The notes under the pieces were generated by a model. It did not search any database. It was given only the letters and a program-made list of their open reading frames with translations, and was not told the DNA's origin. Shown here in pieces: positions 24,437 to 34,984 of a DNA stretch of 64,000 nt. The stretch is from positions 2,108,001-2,172,000 of the forward strand of contig BTPP01000003.1 in the NCBI GenBank assembly GCA_037102815.1, read 5' to 3'. Source of the stretch: Neurospora intermedia. Its lineage: Eukaryota > Ascomycota > Sordariomycetes > Sordariales > Sordariaceae. Both the position numbers and the translations under genes were made by a program. The first letter of the stretch is position 1. The number at the start of each line of letters is the position of its first letter.

Positions 24437-27400
24437 GAGAGTCCCTCGGCGGGTAGTGTCACTTTCCTCCGTAGGCAGTATTACTGCCTATATAGTTAAA
24501 TCTTATTAATATTCCTACGCGGGTAGTATTACTAATATCCCTAACCCTGATAAATCTGGTTCTGGCTACGTTGAACTTAGCTATTTGCAGCCATCGTAAG
24601 ATCTGGATTTCGAAGTTGCGCGATTTCTTTACTATATAGAATCAATAAGACTATAGAAGCCAGCTATACTTACCACCATAACTTTACCAAATCCAGTCGT
24701 ATCGATATAATTTTAACGTTAGTCTGCTCGCTATAATATACTCTTTTTACTTCTAACAATTATATTTTATAGAATGTCCGTAGTTATCGAAATTAGTAGT
24801 GGTTCTAACTCTTACTATGTAAATAGTAGAAATAAATTCGCACTTACCTCTCCTATTCCCGCCCTTATCCCTACAACAGCGCCTACCTTTATCCCTACTT
24901 AATCCGGTAATTTATCTAACTCTAAATATAAGGGATTGTTAAATATTAGCTCCCTTATTAAGAGGGATAATATACCTAACCTAACGACCGAAGATATTAC
25001 ACTTAAGCTACTACCGTTTATAAAGGTAGTATAAAATATATTTAATGTTTAGGGATTGTATTATAGTGTAGCTTTTAACTGTACGTAAGCTTTAAACTAT
25101 CGAAATAATTAGCCAACGTACTACCGTTTAAAGTATAACCGTTATAGTTAATTCCGTTCCTCTATTATTAAGTTTCGAAAGATAAAAAGCTATAAATATA
25201 ATTATTAATCGTTTAGAGTAGTTATTGCTCTTTAAGAGAATAATTGGTAATAGATTTATCGATTATCTATTGATTCTAATTATTATACTTATAATTATAA
25301 GGGGTCCTTATACGTTTCTACTCATTTATAATATTATAAAAGGACCGAGAAGGTGTATAGAAGAGTGGTTGCTTTATTTTACCAACCCGGTATTAGATTA
25401 CGAGATATCCTAACTATTATTAAATACGAATTCAAGATTATTGCTTATATTTATAAAAATATTAATAATTAGCGCTAGCGTATTAAGAAATTATAATACT
25501 ACAATTACGAAATTATTACTACTATTATTAAATTATTTGACGATTCTAATATCCTTTACGTTATTGAGTAGGTTAAAGACGATCCCGACCGTCTATTGGG
25601 TATTATTTAGTTTTAGTAATTCTATTTAGAATAATAGCAGAATTACTTAAAATATTTAGGTATAGACAATATTTATAAAACTAACTAGTATAATTACCCG
25701 CTTATTATCGTTATTAATATAATAAATACTAATTCTATCTACTTTACGGCGTTTAGTCTAATTAATAATAAGAGAGTTAATAGCTTTACTTAATTGGCTA
25801 ATATATTTAAGAAATTGTATATTAAAATAAGGGTAACTAAATTAGAGGTTATTATTATAAACTTTAATAACTAATTAAAGATAGTTCTTACAACGGTATT
25901 CTTAAACGCCTAATAATAGATTTATATATTCTATATTAACTGTAATGTCCTTCTATAGGTAAAGAAGAAGTAGAAGCGGGCTAGTAGTAAGGGTAGTAAT
26001 TTAGAATTAAAGTTTAATAGAGGAAGAGAGCCCGTTACACTTAGCCAAAGTAATAAGGTAATTTTATAGATAGTTATAGGCTTCAATTTAAAGATATAGA
26101 AAGTCTTTAATTATATATATTATAGCCTTTTTGAGTATTAGAAGATAATAGTTTTTATATCTAACGAAACTATATTTATACAACGATAGAAGCAATTAAT
26201 TATTAATTTTGGGGATTAGTAAAAAATATTATTATATTTAGAGGATATATATATACTATACCACTACCAATAGGTACGTTACTATACCTACTAATATTAT
26301 AACTTTAGCTTAATAGTTATATCCTTTAACGAATCGATTAACTATCGGATAAAGGGATTTTTAATTAATAGAAGACGGATTTCTTTATAGTAGTCTTATT
26401 TATTTACACTATAATTGAACGAGAGCGTAATTAATAGTATAAAAATGTTATTAATTATAATATAAAGATACGGGGCGAATTTACTAAAGTAAGAATAGAG
26501 GTATTAGAAGATTTACCCTAGTGAATTACATATCGTAGCCTTAATCTTATTCGTCGTTAATTATATATTGCCTAATCTAATATACTTTTAAGTATTAGAA
26601 AAAAACTAGTACGAAATTTAGGCGAGTGTAACTATACGGTTCAAAAATAGTATAGTATATTTTATTACTATAAGATATTTACAAAATTTAAAATCGGCAG
26701 TTAGTTCGGCCGTTAGGATGTTTATTACTAGCATTATATCCGGGCTCCCTTAGTACGTAATATTATTATTACTTCTATTCTTTTCCTTAATTAATATTTT
26801 ATAATAGAGTAAATGGAATCCTTATTCCCATATTAAGGACCCTAAAGTTATTAATAGAATTAGGGGACGGCCTAAGAATGGTACGGTAAAGTTACTATAC
26901 GATTAACGAATTCTTAATACTACGAAAGGGAAGGGTAAGGAGAAGGTAAGAAAGAAGGGGGTAAAGAATTATTAGATATTTAAATTATCGCTCCGCCAGT
27001 AGTAATCCCGGTTTAAAATAATTAATAAAGTTAGTACGGGTAAGAGTAATTTTGCTATAGGTTCTACTATCGAGGTGTAAGTACGAGAATTACCCTCGCT
27101 AGATCCTTTTACTTCGGATAACGACCTTTAAGTTACTGTACCTTTAAGCGATCCCCTTACTTTTTTAAACTCTAACGAACAGCCTGCCCGCAAAAAGCGT
27201 ACTATAATACGGTTATTACTACTTTGAGTAGTATTTAGAAGCGGGTAGACTATTAAATTATTAAGGAGGAAGCGAGAAGAGTAGAAGTAGTTTATAATAT
27301 ATATACTTTAAATAAGTAGAATTACTATAGTTGAGTAGAAGAAATTAATTTAAATACTTTCCGTTTTTAATACTACGATTTATAAGATATCCACATATTT

Positions 27401-27582
27401 TACTAGAGTATGAGGTTTAATAACGCTTACTGTCTTGATTAGAATGTTGAATACTACGAGAAGTATTATAGGGTTAGGGTTTAATATAATACTGCCCGTG
27501 TAGGAATATTAGGTAAGATTCAACTATGTGGGTAGTGACACTGCCTACGAAGGAAAGTGATACTGCCCGCCGAGGAAGTCTC
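24437..27582 (+). mobile_element. Mutator-like DNA transposon MULE-1
   Basis: 3146 bp with long inverted repeats (about 112 bp: 24437-24548 and 27471-27582) starting GAGA and flanked by the exact 9-bp duplication TTCCTTACG at 24428-24436 and 27583-27591, the usual MULE target size. Each terminal repeat contains about three iterations of a GTAGGCAGTRTCAC-like motif. The interior is strongly RIP-altered, the termini less so. It interrupts LINE copy B, whose sequence continues on both sides. Confidence 0.93.
24930..27380 (+). pseudogene. MULE-1 transposase gene (RIP-broken)
   Basis: The plus strand carries the fungal MULE arrangement. A FAR1-like N-terminal region lies near 25090-25350. A linker near 25370-25480 reads PGIRLRDILTIIKYEF, matching the PGxxxRDIL pattern before the catalytic core. 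The MULE transposase domain starts near 25660 with YKTN..YNYPLIIVIN, the counterpart of the YKTNrfnmPLL motif. Near 25920-25960 YINCNV stands for the C-x-WHI-x-x-NV motif. Numerous TAG/TAA codons of RIP type break the frame. The element can be classified from structure and motifs, but no active transposase is encoded. Confidence 0.8.
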
Positions 27583-28193
27583 TTCCTTACGTTACTCCTC
27601 CTCTAATTCGATTACTAGACGGTACTCTCTTAACTTCCCCAATTTTAACGCTTATAATAGAATCCTTTCGGCTTTAATTCTATCGTCTAAGTATTCCTAG
27701 AATTCTTCCTTTATTAATAGTTAAGCTTCTGGGTTTGATTAGAAAATGGTGTCTATATTGAGGCAATTTAGAATAATATAGGCGAATATTTCTTTTTCGA
27801 GCCCGCAGGCGCAAATAGGAATTAGGACGCCCAGTACTTTCCTCCGGTGGAGGAAGGCCCGGAGGCTAATAACTTCCGTTCTAGTTTAGATAAGGAGGGA
27901 ACTTTTTATTTTAGTTAGTAGGTACGGCTCTTCTTCGTCTTCTTCTAGTTGTCGGCGTTTTCCCTTCTTTTTCTTCGTACCGACTATATGTCGTTGGATG
28001 GCCTCTCCGCTGAATTTGGGGGTGAGGTCGGCGATGGTGAATTCGTACCGTCGCCCTGATTTCGCTGCCGCCGCCGCCAGGTGGTAGTTGTAGCGCGACA
28101 CCCATTCCCGATTCGTTGCATCCTCCAGCCACTCCTCTCTATCAGCGGCTGTTGTAAATTAATCTATAGGTCTATTATTAATTCGCATATCCC

Positions 28194-28475
28194 GGCGTGC
28201 CGGGTCTGGTCCTGTTCCTATTGTTCTTATTGTTCTAGTGTTGGGATGACGCAGCGGTGGAAGAGACGAGATCATATTCGCTATAGCGGTGGGTGAGAAC
28301 CGTTATAGCTGTAAGCAAAGTAGGAGCGGCGTGGTGAACTACGGCCGAGATGGAGCTGGAGGTTTTTATTCGGAGGCGCTTAACGCCTCACGGTTTTCCC
28401 CTCCAGAGAACTGAAGAAGGACCTCATGCCAACAAGGCGCTATAGTTTATAGTATAGGGAATAAGACTATATATA
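28194..28475 (+). mobile_element. 282-bp LINE 3' tail insertion, copy B2
   Basis: Corresponds to the last ~280 bp of LINE copy A and ends in the same TATATA tail. It is flanked by the 14-bp duplication AATTCGCATATCCC at 28180-28193 and 28476-28489, so it is a genuine, extremely 5'-truncated retrotransposition. It retains many CA and TG dinucleotides and is close to the unmutated family sequence. It lies 42 bp from LINE B in opposite orientation. Confidence 0.9.
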
Positions 28476-28489
28476 AATTCGCATATCCC

Positions 28490-28984
28490 TATACTACGTA
28501 TTAAAGAGTTTAAGTACTTTAATATTCCACAAGTCTTCAAATCGGTACTATAAGGGCTTATAATAGCCTTCTTAATTTATAAATACTATTTAATTATTCG
28601 GCGTTCCTCTAATATATACAGTCTTCTCTATATGAGATTCCTCTTCTTTATTTATAATTACCGGCGGTATTTACTTATTAGCGAGGATTTAGCCGGGTAA
28701 GAGGTTTCTAGCAGCCCGCTAGAGGAAATTAATATAAAAGATATTATAAATATTATGTAGAAGACCCAAAACTTGTATACTTAGTAGTAAGAGTACTTTC
28801 GAAACAGTATATTTAGTGTACAACTAGTCTAACTTCTTTCTAGATCTTGATAAGGCGTAGTTTTTAAGGTTAAATTATATTTTATTATTTATTTAGAACC
28901 TCTCTGCGGGTTAATAGGTATAGGTAGCGAATCTCTTTTACTCTTAAACTACTATAACTATCATAATTTAATAAAATAGTACTA
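28490..28984 (+). other. Unidentified degraded region, continuation of 20757-22688
   Basis: After removing LINE B and copy B2, this 495 bp is continuous with the region left of 22689. The plus strand keeps coding-like stretches with hydrophobic character near 28500-28680. No family is recognised. It ends where LINE copy C begins. Confidence 0.35.
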
Positions 28985-29051
28985 CTATAACTACTTTGAA
29001 ACTAGAAACGCCGATCTCTAGTCGAGGAGTATTCTAAAACGAAAACTGATA

Positions 29052-29342
29052 ATGGCAATCGACTTAGGAGGGTCGTTTACGTCCCTTACGATGTCCTACG
29101 ACGAGTACAGCGACGGCCTTATATTGTTATTGCCGATGGCCATCGATAGTAGTATTTGTAGATTTAAAAATAACGTTTATAACCCGCTTGTAGAGATTCT
29201 AATATATAACGATTCTAAAGCCGTACTTATTACGAAAATTCTAAATAAAATAAAGGAAGATAATAAAATATTAAAGAAGTTTATTATTAGAGTAAATAAA
29301 TCTATAAATTATAATACCGTTTTGACCGAGGACTATTGTTAG
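29052..29342 (+). pseudogene. N-terminal part of LINE ORF1, copy C
   Basis: A 96-codon open stretch with the ORF1 N-terminal sequence shared by copies A, E and G. It opens 28 codons earlier than the internal Met seen in the other copies, so translation of the family probably starts here. It ends at a RIP-type stop. Confidence 0.65.
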
Positions 29343-32300
29343 GTTCGAAGATTACTTTTCGAATTTACAAAGGTATACGTTGGAAAAAGTAGATTTATAC
29401 GACCTAAGGTTAGTAAGGTTGGAACCGACTAATTTATTATTAAGAAGGATTTTAATAATTTAAAGAAGGATATTCTAAAGGAAATTAAATAAGGCGTTTA
29501 AAAGGTACTAAAATATTAAACTAATATTATAATAAAAGCTAGCCCAAATAAAATTAATACTACCTTTTAATAATTACCTACTATTATTAAGAAGGTTATT
29601 CCTTCTAATTTCGAACGGCGATTCACTATTAAGGGAGCGATAATTACCGTTGAATTTATAAACTATTCAAATAAAAATACAAAGGCAACCCTAATTATAT
29701 ACCTTAATAAAAAGAATATTAATTTTATAATCTATAATATTATTAGAATACTAATAATTAGAGACTATATAATAATATTCGAGGAATTTATATATAATTA
29801 ATACCGATATAACAAAATATAGATTAAAGAAGTTTTCGGCCCTAATATTTTTATTACTATAAGTATTATAAGCGTACTAGTTCAGGGCGTACTTTAGAAT
29901 AGTATTAATAATTATACTATATTGGAAGTTATATTAAATATAGTAAGGGAGGAAAATCCGGAGATATTTATTATTAGAGTTCGGCTATAGAAGAAAAGGG
30001 ACGGAGAGAATAGAAGCTTATTCTTAATAAAAGTCGCTATTATATTAGCGCCGTACTTTTTCTAAAATAACCTCTTCTTCTAGAACGGTGATATATATTT
30101 ATATAAACTATTTTAAACTTCGAATAATATTTCATAATATTTTGAATATTAGGGAATTAAATATATAGCGAGGTTCTACCGGTAAAAAGATATTTATACC
30201 TATTATAGCGAGGCTAAATATAAAGGAAATTACTTCAGTAAAATAAATTATTAATAATAATAATGAATTATTTATTTATTATAAACCGTATAGGAAGGAA
30301 GGTTATTATATATATAATTGTAAAGAGTATTTCATTTTCCGGAAGGTAATTATAAAGGCGTTTGTTATATATCTTAAAAGGTTGTAAGTATTTACCCTTT
30401 ATGAGAACCTAATTAGAAAGGTATTAGAATTAATAATGAAAATTACGGACGAGGGCGTTTTTCCGGACATTCCCCCTAACTTTTATATTATTCTTACCTT
30501 AGAAAAATATATTAAAAGAATTATGAAAAGGGGATAGGCGAAGAAGATCGTTAGTCCGTCCTCCCGATTAAAATTATAAAACCCGTAAAGTCTAATAAAT
30601 ATATATTACCTATATTTATAGAATATAGGAAGAAATTAGTTATATAGTAGTAATAGTATTTATATGACTATAGCCCCCTTTAAGGAAGTAATACCTATAT
30701 TTTCCGTTAAAGGATTAGAAGGAACCTTATTTTAAGGTAATTAATAGTTTAATCAAAAATACTCTGTTAGAATATAAGGAAATTATACAAAAAAGGGAAA
30801 CTTTTATTCCAAAAAGAGGAAATCTATGATATTATAGCAATTTAGGAGCTAAATTGAAATAGAAATAGGGATATTTATTATTTAAAAAGCAAAAAGTATT
30901 ATAGGGTCGATTATATAGAAAAAGGAAGGGTAGTAATATATATAAATAAGAAATAGAGTTTCAAAGACCTAAATTTCTAAATTAAAAAGGATTAGGCTAT
31001 AATAATATTTAAGAACCTAAAGGACTTAATAACCGTTTTTTCTATTTACTTTCCTATTTTTATAAAGGGAATATTAAAATATTAGTAGGGGTTATTACTC
31101 TTCGAATTTATTAAGGTCGGACCCCCGGCGGAAAACCTAATTACAATTAAGGATTATAATTTCTACTATCCTAATTAGGATTTAGAAAATAGGATTAGTT
31201 TAGGGGCTGTTCGCCTCTTTATATAGGTATAACGCTAGAAATTCAATCTACCTACCCCCCGTAGTAAATTAATAAAGTTCAGAAATATAATACGAAGGGA
31301 AAGGGATAGAATAATTAATTATATATAATTGTTACCCGGAATCAAAGCTAAATATTAGGGAGTATGGAAGTAGGAGTAAACCGGTTCGGACTACTATTTT
31401 TAGGAAATTTAGGTCTAAATAGGAAGAAAAAATGAAAAAATTAAAAAAGAGGGAAAATATAATTAGAGTTTTATAAATATAATAAAAGTAAAGGAAGTAT
31501 TATTATTATAGTTTTATTCCCTATACTATAAACTATAGTACTTTATTAGTATAGGGTCCTTCTTTAGTTCTCTAGAGGGGAAAACTGTAAGGCGTTAAGC
31601 GCCTCCGGATAAAAACCCCTAGTTCTATTTCGGTTGTAATTTACTACGCTACTCTTACTTTACTTATAATTATAACGGTTCTTACCTACCGCTATAGCGA
31701 ATATAATTTCGTCTTTTCTACCGTTATATTATGTTAATATTAGAATAATAAGGATAATAGGAATAGGACTAGACTTAGTACGCCGCTTCCTTCGCCGCCT
31801 TTCTATTTTATTCCTTACTATTCCTTTTTCTGCCTTTTCTTTGCTTCTTTATCCTATTTTCCTATTTATTACCCTACTTCTCCGTCTCCTTCCCCCGTTT
31901 ATAAATACCTCTACCCTATCTTTTATTCTCCTACCCTATAGACCTACTTCTATTTATATTAGTATAAAAACCCTTCTTCTATTTATATAATCTTCCTATA
32001 GTACCCCCTCCTAATCCTTCTCTTCCTCCTTCCTTATTGTAACTTCTACTAAAATAATTTCCTCCGGCCGTTATTATTCTAGCCCCATTAATTTAATTTC
32101 TAATATAGAGGGTCCCTCCTCTAATTTATCCTTAGGCCCTACATCTCCTATAATCATACTTTTAGAACCTACGTTCTTCGTTTATACCCTTTATAATTTC
32201 CTTAATAATTATCCCCTTTGAAATTAGTATACTTCTCTCCCCTTCTTCTTTAATCCTTATATTAATTTAATTAGTATCGTTTATAAAATTCTTTACTTTT

Positions 32301-32742
32301 ATTATACTCTAAATTTCGCTTCCGTTCTATACTCCGCTAATAAGTTTAATTCCCCTACCGCCTTCCGTAAAATCGTTACTAAGAAGATTTGTCTTATTTC
32401 GTTTACCGGTAGGTTCCTTATTCTTTATTCCTCTTTTTCGTTATTTAACTTCTATACTTCTAATTAGTAGTACCTAGAATACTACCTACAATTATACTTA
32501 TAAAATATATATACTAAATATCTCTATTGGCTGCTACAGCATTTATAACGCTATTTGAATAGTAATTGTTACTATAGTATTAAATAGCTAGGATAAATTC
32601 AATTATAATTTAGACGCTTTCGTTCGTACTATTAATAACTTTACTAATTGTATATATATTCGTTTAAAGACGGTTTACCTACCGATTATAGACGTCTTCT
32701 TTGTACCCTAAATTATAATATCGCCGAATTTTAAAGGAAGGG

Positions 32743-33686
32743 TGTTGGAAGTCCGTGCCCTGGGCCGCCTTCACTGGCCTTGCCCATTCACTGGCACTCC
32801 CTTCCAGGTATTTAGGCTGCCCTGGTTTCCGTTTTTCCCTCTTCCGTTAGACAACCCCAGAATCAAACCTTTTTCGTTGTCGCTTTTCCAGCCTCCAACA
32901 GGTTATGAGCCCTCTCGCGCATCGCGCGCACTCTTTTCGGAAGCTATTCTAGCCTCCTACACCTTCTTTTCATCTACGGGGGTGTAGGAGGGCAGCGAAT
33001 CCCAACCTCTCAATCAAAGCGACGATTTTCACCATCGACTCGAATCAAAATCCACCTTTTGGCCAAAACCACCAAAATGGTCACCTTCAACTTAATCCAC
33101 CTTTTGACCAAAATCACCAAAATGGTCACCTTTCTATTCAAATCCAACTCAACTCAACCAAAAGTCACCTTCTTTCTACCCGGCTTTCTTTCTTTCACCA
33201 ACAAAGTCCACTAACTACCCCGTGGCAATTAACAAAGTCCACTAACTACCCCGTGGCAATCGACAAAGCCCATCCTTTCAACGATGGCATCGAAAGTCTA
33301 CTTAAATCTTGGTAGCAAACTTCAACCCTCAAGTCCATCCTTTCAACGATGGTACCGATCCAAAGAAGCCAATACCCAAGGGTAGAAACCAAAGAGAAGA
33401 AGCCAACTCAAAGAAGGAGGAAGAGATAGAGATACCCTTATTTTCACCTTTTGAGAAAGGATTTTACAATGTATATAGTTAGAGGTTTTCTTCGGAGCCA
33501 GGCTTCGTCAGGCCAGCCTACGGGGGTGTGTTGGAAGTCCGTGCCCTGGGCCGCCTTCACTGGCCTTGCCCATTCACTGGCACTCCCTTCCAGGTATTTA
33601 GGCTGCCCTGGTTTCCGTTTTTCCCTCTTCCGTTAGACAACCCCAGAATCAAGCCTTTTTCGTTGTCGCTTTTCCAGCCTCCAACA
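32743..33686 (+). mobile_element. TRIM: short non-coding LTR retroelement, structurally whole and young
   Basis: 944 bp with 158-bp LTRs (32743-32900 and 33529-33686) starting TGTTGG and ending CCAACA, flanked by the 5-bp duplication AAGGG at 32738-32742 and 33687-33691. The LTRs differ at one position. The primer-binding site GGTTATGAGCCCT begins directly after the left LTR and matches the anticodon arm of initiator tRNA-Met, the half-tRNA priming used by Copia-type elements. A CGGGGGTG purine tract precedes the right LTR. The ~630-bp interior is non-coding, with short tandem repeats near 33050-33120 and 33205-33270. Unlike the LINE around it, it keeps CA and TG. It depends on another element's proteins. 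Confidence 0.92.
32901..32916 (+). promoter_or_regulatory. TRIM primer-binding site for half initiator tRNA-Met
   Basis: GGTTATGAGCCCTCTC follows the left LTR without a gap. Its first 13 nt are complementary to AGGGCTCATAACC, the anticodon stem-loop of eukaryotic initiator tRNA-Met. The Copia element in this window has the same 16 nt with one RIP-type difference at 56577-56592 (minus). Confidence 0.8.
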
Positions 33687-34984
33687 AAGGGTTATTATAA
33701 GCTAATTGCGAAGGATATTCGTTATAATCGTATCCCTTCCCTACCCGGCAGTAATACTATAAACCTAATTTAAATTACGTCCAATTCTAATAGTAATACT
33801 ATTATTCCTATATATATCGTATCCGGCGGTAATAGTTTCACTACTCCTACTTATATAATTTTCGGTTCTAATAATAGTAATAATTCCGTTCCTAGTAGCC
33901 TTAAACCGTCGATACTCCTAGTCGCCCCTTTATAAATAATAATCAAGTCTAATAGCGCTATAAGGTTACTATAAATTAGGTTCGTATAATAGAATTATTC
34001 GAATAGCTTCTTAAGCGTAATTAAGCGTTTATTAGATAGTACTTTTCGGTTCTTACTATAACTATAACTTAGATAGCTCCTATAGTTAGTATAAACATCT
34101 CCCCCTCGTTCCCGTCCTATTATTCTAGTATTATTAATACTCCGTTTTCCTCTTAGGAGTACCTCGCGATTTCCTTACGTTGCTCCTCCTTTAACTCGAC
34201 TACCAGACGGTACTCTCTCAACCTCCCCAACCTCAACGCCCATAATAGAATCCTTTCGGCTTTGGTTCCATCGTCCAGGTATTAAAGGAAGTATTAGAAA
34301 AACGGATATTAGTCTTAAAAAGGATTAATATAGTAAAGGATTTTGAATTCGCCTTTTGTAAGTTCGATAAGGAATTTATAAATATTATAGAAGAATTTAT
34401 CCTATATTAGAAGAAAGGTCAAAGGAAGAAAGTGAATTAGTAAATATTAAGATATAGAATAATAATAAAAGAAGTATTGAAAATATATTAGGAATAGTCT
34501 GAATATTAAATAACATTAAATTAAAGAGATTTTATTAGAATTATAATAAAACATAAGAAAATAATTATAAAAGTCTAATAAATTATATAGTATAATAGTA
34601 TTATTAAAGTTTTTAAGAACCTAAATTAATTTTAACCTTTAGAATGATAGGTTTGAATTTAAAATTACCAATTAATGAACCCGTCTAAATTATTAACCCT
34701 TTAAACCTACGAAGGAGTAATAAAAATCGGAAACTATAATAGTAAAATTGAAATCCTTACCGATCGTTTCTTGTTAAAGGTAAAAGTCCTAATAAATTAC
34801 CTATTGAATTAGATTAAATTCTTAAGTAACGTTAATCCAATAATTATTAGTAAACTGATTAATAAAGAGGATATTCAAAATATATTCTCCCGGATAACGC
34901 TTGATAAAACCCCTAGGATTAATTAGTATTTAAATAAATTTTTGAAGTTATATAAATAACTATTCCAGTAAGTTAGAATACTAT

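Larger units (their letters stand above)
22706..28151 (-). mobile_element. 5'-truncated Tad1-like LINE, copy B, split by MULE-1
   Basis: The 3' end lies at 22706 with a TA-rich tail and the truncated 5' end at 28151. A 17-bp duplication TTGTAAATTAATCTATA flanks it at 22689-22705 and 28152-28168. Without the nested transposon it is about 2.3 kb and covers the end of ORF2 plus the 3' untranslated region of the full-length copies. Most is RIP-altered, but the outer ~270 bp at the 5' edge (about 27886-28151) keep CA and TG and stay open for 71 codons. Confidence 0.88.
31503..34282 (-). mobile_element. 5'-truncated Tad1-like LINE, copy D, with nested TRIM
   Basis: Minus-strand LINE with 3' end at 31503 and truncated 5' end at 34282, flanked by the 14-bp duplication TAAAGGAAGTATTA at 31489-31502 and 34283-34296. 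Without the nested 944-bp TRIM it is about 1.8 kb, covering mainly the 3' untranslated region. The interior is RIP-altered. The outermost ~130 bp at its 5' edge (about 34150-34282) are nearly unmutated. Confidence 0.88.
28985..34984 (+). mobile_element. Tad1-like LINE, copy C, split by LINE D and cut short by LINE E
   Basis: Starts with the family 5' end (GAAACTAGAAACGCCGATCT) and runs through ORF1 and endonuclease to 31502, resumes at 34283 and stops at about 34984, some 3.2 kb into the element, where copy E begins. ORF1 opens as MAIDLGGSFTSLTMSYDEYS at 29052, which may show the true N-terminus of the family. No 3' end is in the window. If E inserted into C, the rest should lie to the right of 64000. 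RIP-altered. Confidence 0.82.

Noticed and set aside
32742-32987. 81-codon ORF in the TRIM
   Set aside because: It lies in the LTR, recurs at 33528 with the second LTR, and has no coding signature; the element is non-coding.
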